From positions 248,001 through 312,000 of the forward strand of contig NZ_BSSM01000004.1 in the NCBI RefSeq assembly GCF_030269125.1: DNA of 64,000 bases. The letters run 5' to 3'. Below are positions 49,612-58,876 of this stretch, piece by piece. The notes under the pieces were generated by a model that did no database searches, was not told the origin of the DNA, and was given only the letters and a program-made list of their open reading frames with translations. This DNA comes from Streptomyces hygroscopicus subsp. hygroscopicus. Lineage in GTDB: Bacteria; Actinomycetota; Actinomycetes; Streptomycetales; Streptomycetaceae. Position 1 is the first letter of the stretch, and each line of letters begins with the position of its first letter. The translations under genes and the position numbers were made by a program.

Positions 49612-52572
49612 ATGCCGCACGACGCGCACCGCACGATCGACTTCTTCGCCGAGGACGCGCTTCCCGCGCCGCGGGTGACGCCGGCCGAGGCGGCACGCGT
49701 CGCCGAGGCCCTCGGCTTCACCGCCCGCGCGGAGGCACTGGGCAGCCAGCAGGACGCCAACTTCCTCCTCCGCGCCGACGACGGAGCGCCCCTGGCGGTC
49801 CTGAAGATCGCCAACCCCGCCTTCGGCGCGCTGGAGGTCGAGGCCCAGGACACCGCCGCCGACCTCGTCGCATCGGCCCACCCGGAACTCCGCGTCGCCA
49901 CCGTCCTGCGCCGTCCCGACGGCTCTCCCCTCCGCACGACGGTGGACACCGGGAGCGGGCCCGCCGTGGCCCGGCTGCTGCGCTACCTGCCCGGCGGCCC
50001 GCTCTCGGGACCACGGCACCTGTCCCCGAGTACCGTCGCGGCCATGGGCACGACCGCCGCGAAGATCAGCACCGCCCTGCGGGACTACCGGCACCCGGGC
50101 CTCGACCGCGTCCTCCAGTGGGATCTCCGCCACGCCGATCGCGTCGTCGCGGGGCTCGCCGAGCACATCGACCACCCCGACCAGCGAACCGCCGTGCTGG
50201 CCGCGACCGCCGAGGCATGGGCACGAGTCCGGGAACTCGCCGCCGCGCTGCCGTCCCAGGCCGTGCACCTGGACCTCACCGACGACAACCTGATCCGCTG
50301 CCCCGATGCCCGCCTGCCCCTGCCCGACGGCATCATCGACTTCGGCGACCTCAGCACGAGCTGGGCGATCAGCGAACTGGCCGTGTGCCTCTCGTCCATG
50401 CTCCACCACGACGGAGTCGAGCCACACCACGTGCTGCCCGCCGTCCGCGCCTTCCACGCGGTTCGGCCGCTCTCCCCGCAGGAGGCGGAAGCTCTGTGGC
50501 CTCTGGTGGTCCTGCGCGCCGCCGGCCTGGTCGCCAGCGGGCGGCACCAGGCCGCCGTCGACGCGGACAACACGTACGTCACGGCCGCACTCGATCGCGA
50601 ATGGCGCATATTCGAGCAGGCCACCCGGCCCCCGCTGGCCGTGATGACCCAACTCGTCAAGGCCGCGACCGGTCTGGCCGAGGCGCCCGGAGAGGCCGAG
50701 GCACCCGCGTTCCCCCTGCTGCGAGACATCCCGGCCGACGACATCGTCCGCTGCGACCTGTCCACCGACGCGGACTCCATGGACCGAGGAGCCTGGCTCG
50801 AAGCCGACGCCGAGGAGCGGCTCGTGGCCGTCGCGCTCGCCGGCGGAGCGGCCGCGGCAGCCACCTGGTACGCCCGTGCGAGACTCACCCGCACGCCCGC
50901 GCTGTCGGCCGTCTCCGCCCCTACGGTGCCCACCGGTATCGACCTGCGCCTGGGCCGGAACACCGTGGTGCAGGCCCCCTTCGCGGGGGAGGTCCTCGGG
51001 GCGGCGCCGGGCCGGGTGGAGATCGCCTGTGGTCCGCGAGTGCTGGCGCTGTCCTTCCCCCGCACGGTCCCTCCCCTCGTCCCCTCCGGCACCTCGGTCC
51101 CGGCAGGCGGGGAGCTGGCCCGTCTCCCGTCCGGTGCCTCGCTCCATGTCGTGCTGCGCGATTCCGCCGGCCCGGCCGTCCCGCCCCTGGTCCGTCCCGA
51201 GTACGCCGCCGGCTGGCTCGCGCTCACCGCCGACCCCGCTCCGCTCCTGGGTCTCCCGGCCACGGACCGCACGCACCAGGAGGACCTGCTCGACCGGCGC
51301 GACGCCGTGTTCGCGACCGTGCAGGAGCACTACTACGCCAACCCTCCCCGTATCGAACGGGGTTGGCGCCACCATCTGTTGTCCACCGACGGCCGCTCGT
51401 ACCTCGACATCGTCAACAACGTCACCCCGCTGGGCCATGCCCATCCCCGCGTCGAGCAGGCGGTCTCCCGACAGCTGCGAAGGCTCAACACCAACTCACG
51501 CTTCCACTACGCCTCGGTGGTGGAGTTCACCGAACGCCTCGCCGCCCTCCTCCCCGACCCCCTGGACACGGTGTTCCTCGTCAACTCCGGTTCCGAAGCG
51601 GTGGATCTGGGTCTCAGGCTGGCCATCGGAGCTTCCGGCCTGCACGACGTCGTCGCGCTGCGGGAGGCGTACCACGGCTGGACGTACGCCTCCGACGCGG
51701 TCTCCACCTCGCTCCAGGACAACCCGAACGCTCTCGCCACCCGCCCGAACTGGGTGCACACGGTGGACTCGCCCAACTCCTACCGCGGCCGGCACCGCGG
51801 GGCGGACGCCGTGCGCTACGGGCCCGAGGCCGTCGCGGTGATCGACGAACTGGCCGCCGCCGGCCGCCCGGCGGGAGCGTTCATCGGCGAGACCTTCTAC
51901 GGCAACGCCGGGGGAGTCGAACTGCCCGACGGCTACCTCGCCGAGGTGTACGCGGCGGTACGCCGCCACGGCGGCCTGACCGTCGCCGACGAGGTCCAGG
52001 TCGGATACGGGCGCCTGGGCCACTGGTTCTGGGGTTTCGAGCAGCAGCAGGTCGTCCCCGACATCGTCTGCGTCGCCAAGGCCATGGGCAACGGGCACCC
52101 CCTCGGCGCCGTCATCACCTCCAAGGCGATCGCCGACCGGTACCGCGAGCAGGGCTACTTCTTCTCCTCCACCGGTGGCAGCCCGGTCTCCAGTGTCGTG
52201 GGCCTCACCGTCCTCGACACCCTCCGCGACGAGGACCTCCAGGCCAACGCGGTGCGCGTCGGCGGCCATCTGAAGCGCCGGCTCGAAGCGCTGGCCCCCC
52301 GCTACGGCATCATCGGCGCCGTCCACGGCTCGGGCCTCTACCTCGGCCTCGAACTGGTCCGGGACCACACCACCCTGGAACCCGCCACGGAGGAGACGGC
52401 CGAGCTCTGCGACCGCATGCTCGACCTCGGCGTGGTCGTCCAGCCCACGGGAGACCACCTCAACATCCTGAAGATCAAGCCCCCGCTGTGCATCGACACC
52501 ACCGCGGCCGACTTCTTCGCCGACATGCTCGACCTGGCCCTCGCCCAACTCGGCCACGGCCACACCTGGTGA
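49612..52572 (+). CDS. APH kinase / peptidase-like / class III aminotransferase-fold fusion
   Basis: 986 aa. Residues ~1-340 are an APH-type kinase (VHLDLTDDN ~217 catalytic loop, DFGD ~242). ~420-530 is a beta-barrel with QAPFAGEVLG resembling degenerate M23/lipoyl folds. ~545-986 is a class III aminotransferase fold with the PLP Lys in CVAKAMGNGHP (~823), DEVQVGYGR and SSTGGSPV. Such kinase plus PLP-lyase pairs match the human hydroxylysine kinase / phosphohydroxylysine phospho-lyase and ethanolamine-phosphate phospho-lyase class, so phosphorylation then elimination of an amino alcohol is likely. The gene lies near a flavin amine oxidase and Lrp regulator and shares the latter's upstream motif. 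Start ATG at 49612; an upstream in-frame extension is unlikely. Confidence 0.88.
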   Translation: MPHDAHRTIDFFAEDALPAPRVTPAEAARVAEALGFTARAEALGSQQDANFLLRADDGAPLAVLKIANPAFGALEVEAQDTAADLVASAHPELRVATVLRRPDGSPLRTTVDTGSGPAVARLLRYLPGGPLSGPRHLSPSTVAAMGTTAAKISTALRDYRHPGLDRVLQWDLRHADRVVAGLAEHIDHPDQRTAVLAATAEAWARVRELAAALPSQAVHLDLTDDNLIRCPDARLPLPDGIIDFGDLSTSWAISELAVCLSSMLHHDGVEPHHVLPAVRAFHAVRPLSPQEAEALWPLVVLRAAGLVASGRHQAAVDADNTYVTAALDREWRIFEQATRPPLAVMTQLVKAATGLAEAPGEAEAPAFPLLRDIPADDIVRCDLSTDADSMDRGAWLEADAEERLVAVALAGGAAAAATWYARARLTRTPALSAVSAPTVPTGIDLRLGRNTVVQAPFAGEVLGAAPGRVEIACGPRVLALSFPRTVPPLVPSGTSVPAGGELARLPSGASLHVVLRDSAGPAVPPLVRPEYAAGWLALTADPAPLLGLPATDRTHQEDLLDRRDAVFATVQEHYYANPPRIERGWRHHLLSTDGRSYLDIVNNVTPLGHAHPRVEQAVSRQLRRLNTNSRFHYASVVEFTERLAALLPDPLDTVFLVNSGSEAVDLGLRLAIGASGLHDVVALREAYHGWTYASDAVSTSLQDNPNALATRPNWVHTVDSPNSYRGRHRGADAVRYGPEAVAVIDELAAAGRPAGAFIGETFYGNAGGVELPDGYLAEVYAAVRRHGGLTVADEVQVGYGRLGHWFWGFEQQQVVPDIVCVAKAMGNGHPLGAVITSKAIADRYREQGYFFSSTGGSPVSSVVGLTVLDTLRDEDLQANAVRVGGHLKRRLEALAPRYGIIGAVHGSGLYLGLELVRDHTTLEPATEETAELCDRMLDLGVVVQPTGDHLNILKIKPPLCIDTTAADFFADMLDLALAQLGHGHTW

Positions 52573-53143
52573 CACCGGGACCGACGTCCGCGCTTCGCGA
52601 TCCGGCGTCGAGGTGAGGCGCGGTCCGCCGGCCGGCGGACCGCGCCCGGCCACCCCCGCCCTCGGGCACCTGGTCCGAGGCCCAACGTGGGCGGCGGCTC
52701 CCCGCGCCCCGCACGCCCACACGCCGGACCGTGCTCATCGGGGCCGGACGCCACGACGCACGAGCACCACCCGTGCGACGAGCAGGAGGCCGCGTCCTTC
52801 CCGGGCGAGGACTCTCCAGAACCCCACCGCTCCCGCCGTCGGTCTTCGACGGTGTCCGCCGAGCGCGGCAAGAACGTCTGCACGCTGCTGTGCCAAGAGG
52901 TGGATGCCGAGCCGGGCAGGCCCGACTTCGGTGATCTCCTCGTCGCGACACTCGCAACCGACACCGACACCGACACCGACACCCGGTTCGAGCCGACCGG
53001 ACAAGGGGTCGGCCACGGTGGGTACGGCTGCGCGGCGGTGTCCTCGGCCCTGTCCGGATGAACAGCTCCGCCGTCGGGGCACGCCTGTCTCCCACAGCCG
53101 ACACCCAGAGCCAACCTCGAGATCCCCGGAGAAGAGAGAAGAG
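52573..53143. other. Stretch without a supported gene
   Basis: 571 bp between the fusion and amine oxidase genes. It contains a four-fold run of ACACCG units (about 52961-52984). A plus frame with VSAERGKNVCTLLCQEV looks faintly protein-like but lacks a start site. Confidence 0.4.
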
Positions 53144-54475
53144 ATGGACACCATCGTCGTCGGCGCGGGTATCGCCGGCATCACCGCAGCCCGACTGCTT
53201 CACGCCGCAGGACGACGTGTGGTCGTGCTCGAGGCCCGCGACCGAGTCGGCGGACGGATCTGGACCGACCGCACGGCAGGGTTCTCCGTCGACCGCGGCG
53301 CCTCGTGGATCCATGGCCTCACCGGCAACCCGCTCACGGAACTCGTCACCGCGCTCGGGATGCGGACGCGCGAGTTCACCGTGGGGAGCTTCCAGGCCGG
53401 CGGGCGGCCGATCGCCGACTACGACGAATCACGGCGCCTGCTGGACGACGACGCGACACGGATGTGGACCACCGACGTCGAGACGGCGGACGACCGGCTC
53501 CAGCTGACCGTCGCGGCGTCCGGACCCGCCGAGAGTTACGCCACGGCGGCCGAGCGTGCCCTTGCCGCGACCGGATGGGAACCCGAACGCGCCGAACGGG
53601 TCCGCGCGTTCTACCGGCATCGCACGGAGGAGCAATGCGGCGCGGAGATCGAACAGGTCGCGGCGCACGCCCTCGACGAGGACGCCGTCGAAGGTGACGA
53701 AGTGATCTTCCCGGGCGGCTACGACGTGCTTCCCCGGAGGCTCGCGGAGGGCCTCGACGTCCGTTTGGGGAAAACCGTGACCGCCGTCATCAGGTCGGCC
53801 ACAGGGGTGCGCGTCGACACGGAGAACGAGTCCTTCGAGGCCGCCCATGTGCTCGTCACGGTTCCGCTGGGCGTGCTCAAGGCCGGGGCGATCGAGTTCA
53901 CGCCCGCTCTGCCCGACGCCGTCGCGGGACCGATCGCTCGGCTCGGCATGGGCGTGTTCAACAAGGTCTTCCTTCAGTTTCCCGACCGGTTCTGGCAGGA
54001 CCACGCCTACGCGATCCGGCAGCACGGCCGGGCCGGCGTCCCCTGGCATTCCTGGTACGACGTCTCCGCGGTGAGCGGCAGGCCGATGCTGCTGACCTTC
54101 GCCGGCGGTGCCTGGGGGCGGGAGATCGAGCAGAAGACCGACGAAGAGGTGGTCTCGTCGGTGCTCGGCTCCCTCCGCGGGATCTACGGCGACTCCGTCC
54201 CCACGCCCGTGGCGCACTGGATCACACGGTGGGGCATCGACCCTCTCGCGCTCGGCTCGTACTCCTACGTCGCCGTCGGCTCCTCGCACGACGATCACGA
54301 TGCGATGGCAGGACCCGTCGACGGGGTTCTCCACTTCGCGGGAGAAGCGACCTGGGGACGCGAACCGGCCACCGTTCACGGCGCGCTCCGCTCAGGGCAT
54401 CGAGCGGCCGAGCGGATCCTCGGTTCACCGATCTCCCTGGCCGAGCTGACGCGGGGCATGAACCCCTCGGATTGA
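53144..54475 (+). CDS. Flavin-containing amine oxidase (polyamine oxidase-like)
   Basis: 443 aa, from ATG 53144 after GAGAAGAGAGAAGAG. FAD motif VVGAGIAGITAARLLH and EARDRVGGRIWT (2-~42), a substrate/flavin segment VPLGVLKAGAIEFTPALP, FAGGAWGREIE and the C-terminal FAGEATWGREPATVHGAL (~405-422) are the sequence marks of MAO/polyamine oxidase flavoenzymes. Full length. It should deaminate a primary or polyamine, giving aldehyde, ammonia and peroxide. Lying between the kinase/lyase fusion and Lrp genes it likely takes part in the same degradation. Confidence 0.9.
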   Translation: MDTIVVGAGIAGITAARLLHAAGRRVVVLEARDRVGGRIWTDRTAGFSVDRGASWIHGLTGNPLTELVTALGMRTREFTVGSFQAGGRPIADYDESRRLLDDDATRMWTTDVETADDRLQLTVAASGPAESYATAAERALAATGWEPERAERVRAFYRHRTEEQCGAEIEQVAAHALDEDAVEGDEVIFPGGYDVLPRRLAEGLDVRLGKTVTAVIRSATGVRVDTENESFEAAHVLVTVPLGVLKAGAIEFTPALPDAVAGPIARLGMGVFNKVFLQFPDRFWQDHAYAIRQHGRAGVPWHSWYDVSAVSGRPMLLTFAGGAWGREIEQKTDEEVVSSVLGSLRGIYGDSVPTPVAHWITRWGIDPLALGSYSYVAVGSSHDDHDAMAGPVDGVLHFAGEATWGREPATVHGALRSGHRAAERILGSPISLAELTRGMNPSD

Positions 54476-54847
54476 CGTGGCCGGGCCCGGTGTGACCGGC
54501 CGGCGCGAACGCGGATCGCGGGTTCGACGTCCCGTCAGGTCCCGGCGCCGCGGCGGACCGCCCGCGTCCGTGACAGCGGGCGCGCTCGCCACCCTCCTCT
54601 GCCGCACGGACGATCAAGTGTCCATGGGCGACGAGTGAGACGACAGCGCCGGCGACGGCAAGGGACGGGTTCCGGCCTCGACGAAGACCGCCGCGACCCC
54701 CGGCTGCGCATCCTCGACCGCCTCGGCTTCGGCCCCCGCCCGGCACGTGACGGAGGGCGGGACCGTCTTCGATGCGCGCGCGTGGATGCGTCATTGTGCT
54801 CGAAACACCCGTACGCCTTACTGTTCACGCAGACAGAGAGATGCTTC
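54476..54847. promoter_or_regulatory. Leader of the Lrp gene with the second motif
   Basis: 372 bp. No gene recognised; the motif at 54792-54811 and a less GC-rich 54770-54845 stretch are the notable contents. Confidence 0.45.
54792..54811. promoter_or_regulatory. Putative Lrp-type operator before the regulator gene
   Basis: CATTGTGCTCGAAACACCCG, 36 bp before the ATG at 54848; differs from the site at 49527-49546 at three positions. Suggests autoregulation plus control of the fusion gene. Confidence 0.65.
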
Positions 54848-55288
54848 ATGGACGATATCGATCAGGCGATCCTGCGGGAGCTACAGGTCGACGGCCGTAT
54901 CCCCTACTCCGATCTCGGACCGAAGGTGGGGCTGTCTCCCTCTGCTGCCCGGCTCCGGTTGCAGCGGCTGATCGACAGCAAGGCGGTCCAGGTCGTCGGA
55001 GTGACTGATCCGATGACCATGGGTCAGCAGACCATGGCTCTCCTGGGCCTGCGCGTCGACGGCGATCCGCGGGCGGTCGCCGATGAACTGTCCCGGCACG
55101 GCGAAGTCGTGTACACGGTTCTGACCGCCGGTGGCTTCGACCTGTTCGTCGAGGTGGTGTGCGGCCAACCCCACGATCTCCTCGACTTTGTCAACGACGT
55201 CGTACGCGCCGCCGAGGGCGTCGCGTCCGTCGAGTGCTTCCCCTACTTCGCGATCCACACCCACCGCTTCCTGTGGCACGCCGGCTGA
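54848..55288 (+). CDS. Lrp/AsnC-family transcriptional regulator
   Basis: 146 aa, ATG at 54848. HTH (PYSDLGPKVGLSPSAARLRL, ~19-38) and the RAM ligand-binding domain (LGLRVDGDPRAVADEL, then VLTAGGFDLFVEVV) are complete. Such regulators sense amino acids and often bind several spaced sites. The paired motifs before this gene and the fusion gene suggest it controls a local amine/amino-acid degradation regulon. Confidence 0.9.
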   Translation: MDDIDQAILRELQVDGRIPYSDLGPKVGLSPSAARLRLQRLIDSKAVQVVGVTDPMTMGQQTMALLGLRVDGDPRAVADELSRHGEVVYTVLTAGGFDLFVEVVCGQPHDLLDFVNDVVRAAEGVASVECFPYFAIHTHRFLWHAG

Positions 55289-55403
55289 GCGGTGCGGGCT
55301 CCAACGCCCGGATCCGCGCCGATGTCACCGTGGCGGGTCTACCGCGGCGTTCCCGGATCCGGGAGACAGTCCCTCATGGGCGTGGGGCTCCGCGAGCGCG
55401 CGG

Positions 55404-56636
55404 TCAGAACCAGTGCAGGCAGTGCGGGGGACGCTCGGCCCGGAAGAGGGCGTCGGCGAGGGTGGCCGCGCCCGGGTGGTGGGCCCGGATGTGTCCCGCC
55501 CGCACGAGTGTGCTCGGGGCGGTGCCGCCGAGGTAGACCGAGCCCAGGTCCCTGATGTCCAGGAAGAGGTCGGGTTCCCGGTCCGTCGGGACGCAGTCGG
55601 CCTTGCCGTCCCGGACGGTCAGCAGGTAGCGGCCGCGTTCGCCGAGGAACGGGTCGTCGACGTCGAGGACGAGTTCGCCGTCCGTGCACCAGCCGCGCGC
55701 GGTCAGCGCGCGCGGGACGTCCAGCAGCCGCACCCAGAGCCAGTCGGTGTCGTCGCTCACCTGGCCGGCGCGGAAGTCCTCGAGCTGCCAGCGCAGCGGG
55801 TGTTCGGGCGGGAGGTGCTTGAACACCACCTTGGTGACCAGGTCGTGAGCGAGTACGAACCGGGCCAGCGCCGTGAAGACGGCGTCGTCGGTGGCGATGG
55901 TCTCGTCGACGGTCAAGGTCTCGGCCTCGCCGACGGAGTAGCTGGCGTACCCGTCCGGGACGCCGTCCGCGCCACGGTGAACGGCGACGTAGCGCGGCGC
56001 CGGCGAGATCGGGGGCTGCCCCGCGCGCAGGGCCCACCAGCGGCGCGGCCGGGACAGCGCGCCGGGCTGGGCGCGGCGGTACCGGTCGTAGACGTCTTCC
56101 AGGATCTGCCCGCACTCGGCACGGCGCAGGACCTCGACCGAGCCGTGGTCCGAGCCGGCCGCCGGTGCGCCGGCCACTGCGCGCGCCCGGGGAACGGCGA
56201 GGGCGGCCTTGTGGCGCGGCACCGTCAGCCGCGCCGTGTAGGTCGCCGGTCCGTAGCCGAACCTGCCGTAGATCGGGGCCTCGGAGGCCAGCAGCACGCA
56301 GACGAACTCCCCCCGGGCCCGCAGGCCGGCGAGCTGATGCCGCATCATCGCGCTGAGCACGCCCTGTCGCCGGTGCGAGGGCAGGACGCCGACGGCGGTC
56401 ACCCCAGCGGCCGGGACGAGGACCTCACCGGGCAGGGTGAGCTCGAAGGAGTGTGTGGCGGCGGTGCCGACGGGCCGCCCGTCCGCCGTCAGGGCGAGCA
56501 GGCAGCGGTCCGTCTCGAGTGCCGACCACCAGAGCCCGCCGCCGTCGACCGGGGTTTCCGGGAAGCGCCCGAACGCGGCATGGAGCGTGTCGACGAAGAC
56601 GTCGAGATCCTTGTCGGTCGTGGGACGGATTTCCAT
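55404..56636 (-). CDS. Eis-like GNAT acetyltransferase
   Basis: 410 aa from ATG at 56636 behind GGAGG. Three-part Eis architecture: GNAT domain with acetyl-CoA loop VGVLPSHRRQGVLSAMM (~83-99), a middle GNAT-like domain, and a sterol-carrier-like C-terminal domain (GELVLDVDDPFLGE ... LGSVYLGG) ending in a Phe carboxylate as expected (HWF). Eis-type enzymes acetylate amines including aminoglycosides. The function here is not proven. Confidence 0.9.
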   Translation of the reverse strand: MEIRPTTDKDLDVFVDTLHAAFGRFPETPVDGGGLWWSALETDRCLLALTADGRPVGTAATHSFELTLPGEVLVPAAGVTAVGVLPSHRRQGVLSAMMRHQLAGLRARGEFVCVLLASEAPIYGRFGYGPATYTARLTVPRHKAALAVPRARAVAGAPAAGSDHGSVEVLRRAECGQILEDVYDRYRRAQPGALSRPRRWWALRAGQPPISPAPRYVAVHRGADGVPDGYASYSVGEAETLTVDETIATDDAVFTALARFVLAHDLVTKVVFKHLPPEHPLRWQLEDFRAGQVSDDTDWLWVRLLDVPRALTARGWCTDGELVLDVDDPFLGERGRYLLTVRDGKADCVPTDREPDLFLDIRDLGSVYLGGTAPSTLVRAGHIRAHHPGAATLADALFRAERPPHCLHWF

Positions 56637-56867
56637 CGTTGCGGCAGCCTCCTCGGGACACCGGCACCACGACTCGTGGTGTCCGGCCACAGTGCAGCGT
56701 CGAACCCGTGACCAGGGCAAGCGAATTACGGCCGGGCCGCCCAGCGGGCCGTTGCGGCACAACGGCGGCAAGATCGGGAACTCGGCCTCCTATGCGGGGG
56801 CGAGCATCCGGCCGCGGCACCGTCATCGGTGAGGCCGCGCTGTGCGGCGGTGGGCGACAATCCCCTC

Positions 56868-56987
56868 ATGCGTATACGACGAGAGGTCCGCTGGGTCCTC
56901 TGGGCGCTGTGGCTTGCCTGTCTGGTGTTCGTCACATGGTGTCTCCTGAAAGTGATCATGCTGTTCGTGGAGGCCGAATCATGGTGA
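56868..56987 (+). CDS. Small single-helix membrane protein
   Basis: 39 aa beginning MRIRREVRWVLWALWLACLV, with one hydrophobic helix (~8-33) and charged ends. Its own frame is not shared with longer open frames. Ribosome site is modest (GGCGACA region), so this is tentative. Role unknown; may be a small membrane peptide. Confidence 0.4.
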   Translation: MRIRREVRWVLWALWLACLVFVTWCLLKVIMLFVEAESW

Positions 56988-57314
56988 TCCGCGCTTGCGA
57001 AGTCGCTTTGGCCCGGGGACCTGACGGTACGTCGTCCTCACTCCGAGGCAAGCCGCCGACAGCCCCGCCGCACCCTGGTATTGCGAGGCATCAAGGTGCG
57101 TGGCGGGTCGGCCGCCCGCGCGCCCGGCGCTGCCCCGTCGCCGCGGACAAGGCGTGTTCCTCACACGCCCACCGTGCCTACGTGCGGCGACACCGCAGCC
57201 GGGGCCTGCCCGCCCGCCACGTCGAGACCGCCACCAGGTGCCTCGCCGGACTCCACCTGTGTGGTGCGGCGAGTTGGATTCGCGGCCGCGTCGAGTGCGC
57301 GGGGCGCGACCTGT
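56988..57314. other. Stretch without a supported gene
   Basis: 327 bp between the small membrane gene and the sigma-factor stop. No feature recognised. Confidence 0.35.
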
Positions 57315-58472
57315 TCAGTGACGGTGGAGGGCGTTGAGCCGGGCGGCCTGGCGCGTCAGGTAATCGCGCTCCGCGAGGCTCGGTGCCTTGCCGGCCGCCT
57401 CGGCGTACAGCCGTGCCGCCGTCACCAGGTCCCCGTCGCGTTCGTGGAGGTACGCGGCCACCGCGGTGTGGCGGGGCAGTGCGGTGTCGAGCGCGGCGAG
57501 TGCCGCCAGACCGGCCCGCGGTCCGTCGGCCTCCCCGAGGGCCACCGCGCGGTTGAGCCGGACGATCGGGCTGTCGGTCAGGCGCGCGAGCTCGTCGTAC
57601 CACTCGACGATCTGCACCCAGTCGGTCTCCTCGGCGGTGGGCGCGTCGGCGTGGAGTGCCGCGATGGCGGCCTGGGCCTGGAACTCGCCCAGCCGGTCAC
57701 GGGCGAGGGCCGCCTGTAGGATCCGGACGCCCTCCGCGATCAGCTCGGTGTCCCATCGACCGCGGTCCTGCGCGGCGAGGGGCACCAGGCTGCCGTCGGG
57801 CGCGGTTCGGGTGGCGCGCCGGGCGTGGTGGAGCAGCATGAGGGCGAGCAGCCCCGCCACCTCGGGGTGGTCGACCTGGGCCGCGAGCTGTCGGGTGAGC
57901 CGGATGGCCTCGGCGGCGAGGTCGATGTCGCCGGAGTAGCCCTCGTTGAAGACCAGGTAGAGGACGCGCAGCACGGTGGCGACGTCGCCGGGTTGGTCGA
58001 AGCGCACGCCGGAGACGGTGCGCTTGGCCCGGCTGATGCGCTGCGCCATGGTCGCCTCGGGCACCAGGTAGGCCTGGGCGATCTGCCGGGTGGTGAGCCC
58101 GCCGACGGCGCGCAGCGTGAGCGCAACCGCGGACGACGGCGTCAACGACGGATGGGCGCAGAGGAAGTAGAGCTGGAGCGTGTCGTCCACCGCGGGCGCG
58201 GGACCGGGCGCCGGCTCCTCCTCCACGCGGTTCTCACGCCGACGGCGGGCGGCGTCCGCCCGTACCTGGTCGAGGAACTTGCGCCAGGCCACGGTGACCA
58301 ACCAGCTCTTCGCATCCCGCGGCGGGTCGGCCGGCCAGACGCGGGCCGCCTCGAGCAGCGCGTCCTGCACGGCGTCCTCGGCCGCCGCGAAGTCGGCTCC
58401 GCGGCGGACGAGGATTCCGAGCACGGTCGGTGTGAGGCTCCGGAGCAGGACCTCGTCCACCGACGACGTCAC
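57315..58472 (-). CDS. ECF42-type RNA polymerase sigma factor
   Basis: 385 aa from GTG 58472. Sigma region 2 (FAAAEDAVQDALLEA) and region 4 (GGLTTRQIAQAYLVPEATMAQRI) precede a long C-terminal extension (~190-385: DUF6596-like/TPR-like helices), the pattern of ECF42. The start overlaps the YCII gene stop by GTGA, the usual partner arrangement for this group. No anti-sigma gene is nearby; the C-terminal part is thought to control activity. Likely a stress regulon. Confidence 0.9.
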   Translation of the reverse strand: MTSSVDEVLLRSLTPTVLGILVRRGADFAAAEDAVQDALLEAARVWPADPPRDAKSWLVTVAWRKFLDQVRADAARRRRENRVEEEPAPGPAPAVDDTLQLYFLCAHPSLTPSSAVALTLRAVGGLTTRQIAQAYLVPEATMAQRISRAKRTVSGVRFDQPGDVATVLRVLYLVFNEGYSGDIDLAAEAIRLTRQLAAQVDHPEVAGLLALMLLHHARRATRTAPDGSLVPLAAQDRGRWDTELIAEGVRILQAALARDRLGEFQAQAAIAALHADAPTAEETDWVQIVEWYDELARLTDSPIVRLNRAVALGEADGPRAGLAALAALDTALPRHTAVAAYLHERDGDLVTAARLYAEAAGKAPSLAERDYLTRQAARLNALHRH

Positions 58473-58876
58473 TCCGCGATGGTGGGCGGCGCGGCCAGGA
58501 ACGGGCGCACCTCCAGCCATTCGTGGATCGGCTTGCCGCCGGCCCCGGGGGCGGCCGACAGCTCCCCGGCCAGCTCGACGGCGCGCTCGTAGCTGTCGAC
58601 ATCGATCACCATCCAGCCGGCGATGAGGTCCTTGGTCTCCGCGAACGGGCCGTCGGTGACCGGCGGGCGCCCCTCACCGTCGTACCGGACCCACGCCCCC
58701 TCAGGGGCGAGTGCCTGGCCGTCGACGAACTCGCCGGACTTCTCGAGCCGGGCCGCGAAGTCGTTCATGTACTGGATGTGCGCGGAGATCTCCTCCGGCG
58801 TCCACTGGTCCATGGGCACGTCGTTGACCGCTGCGGGAGCGCCGCGGTAGTGCTTGAGCAGCAGGTACTTGGCCAT
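58469..58876 (-). CDS. YCII-related DGPF-domain protein
   Basis: 135 aa. YCII/DGPF signature TDGPFAETKDLIAGW (~73-87), complete fold. Overlaps the ECF42 sigma gene by GTGA and lies first in the unit. YCII proteins of this kind regularly accompany ECF42 factors; possible sensors or enzymes. ATG at 58876 with AGGAGAGA-like site. Confidence 0.9.
   Translation of the reverse strand: MAKYLLLKHYRGAPAAVNDVPMDQWTPEEISAHIQYMNDFAARLEKSGEFVDGQALAPEGAWVRYDGEGRPPVTDGPFAETKDLIAGWMVIDVDSYERAVELAGELSAAPGAGGKPIHEWLEVRPFLAAPPTIAE

Noticed and set aside
52961-52984. ACACCG repeats as a CRISPR or iteron array
   Set aside because: Only four direct 6-base units without spacers; simple sequence slippage is enough to explain it.
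54510-54545. tRNA T-arm-like sequence (CGGGTTCGA)
   Set aside because: No acceptor, D-arm or anticodon arms could be built around it.
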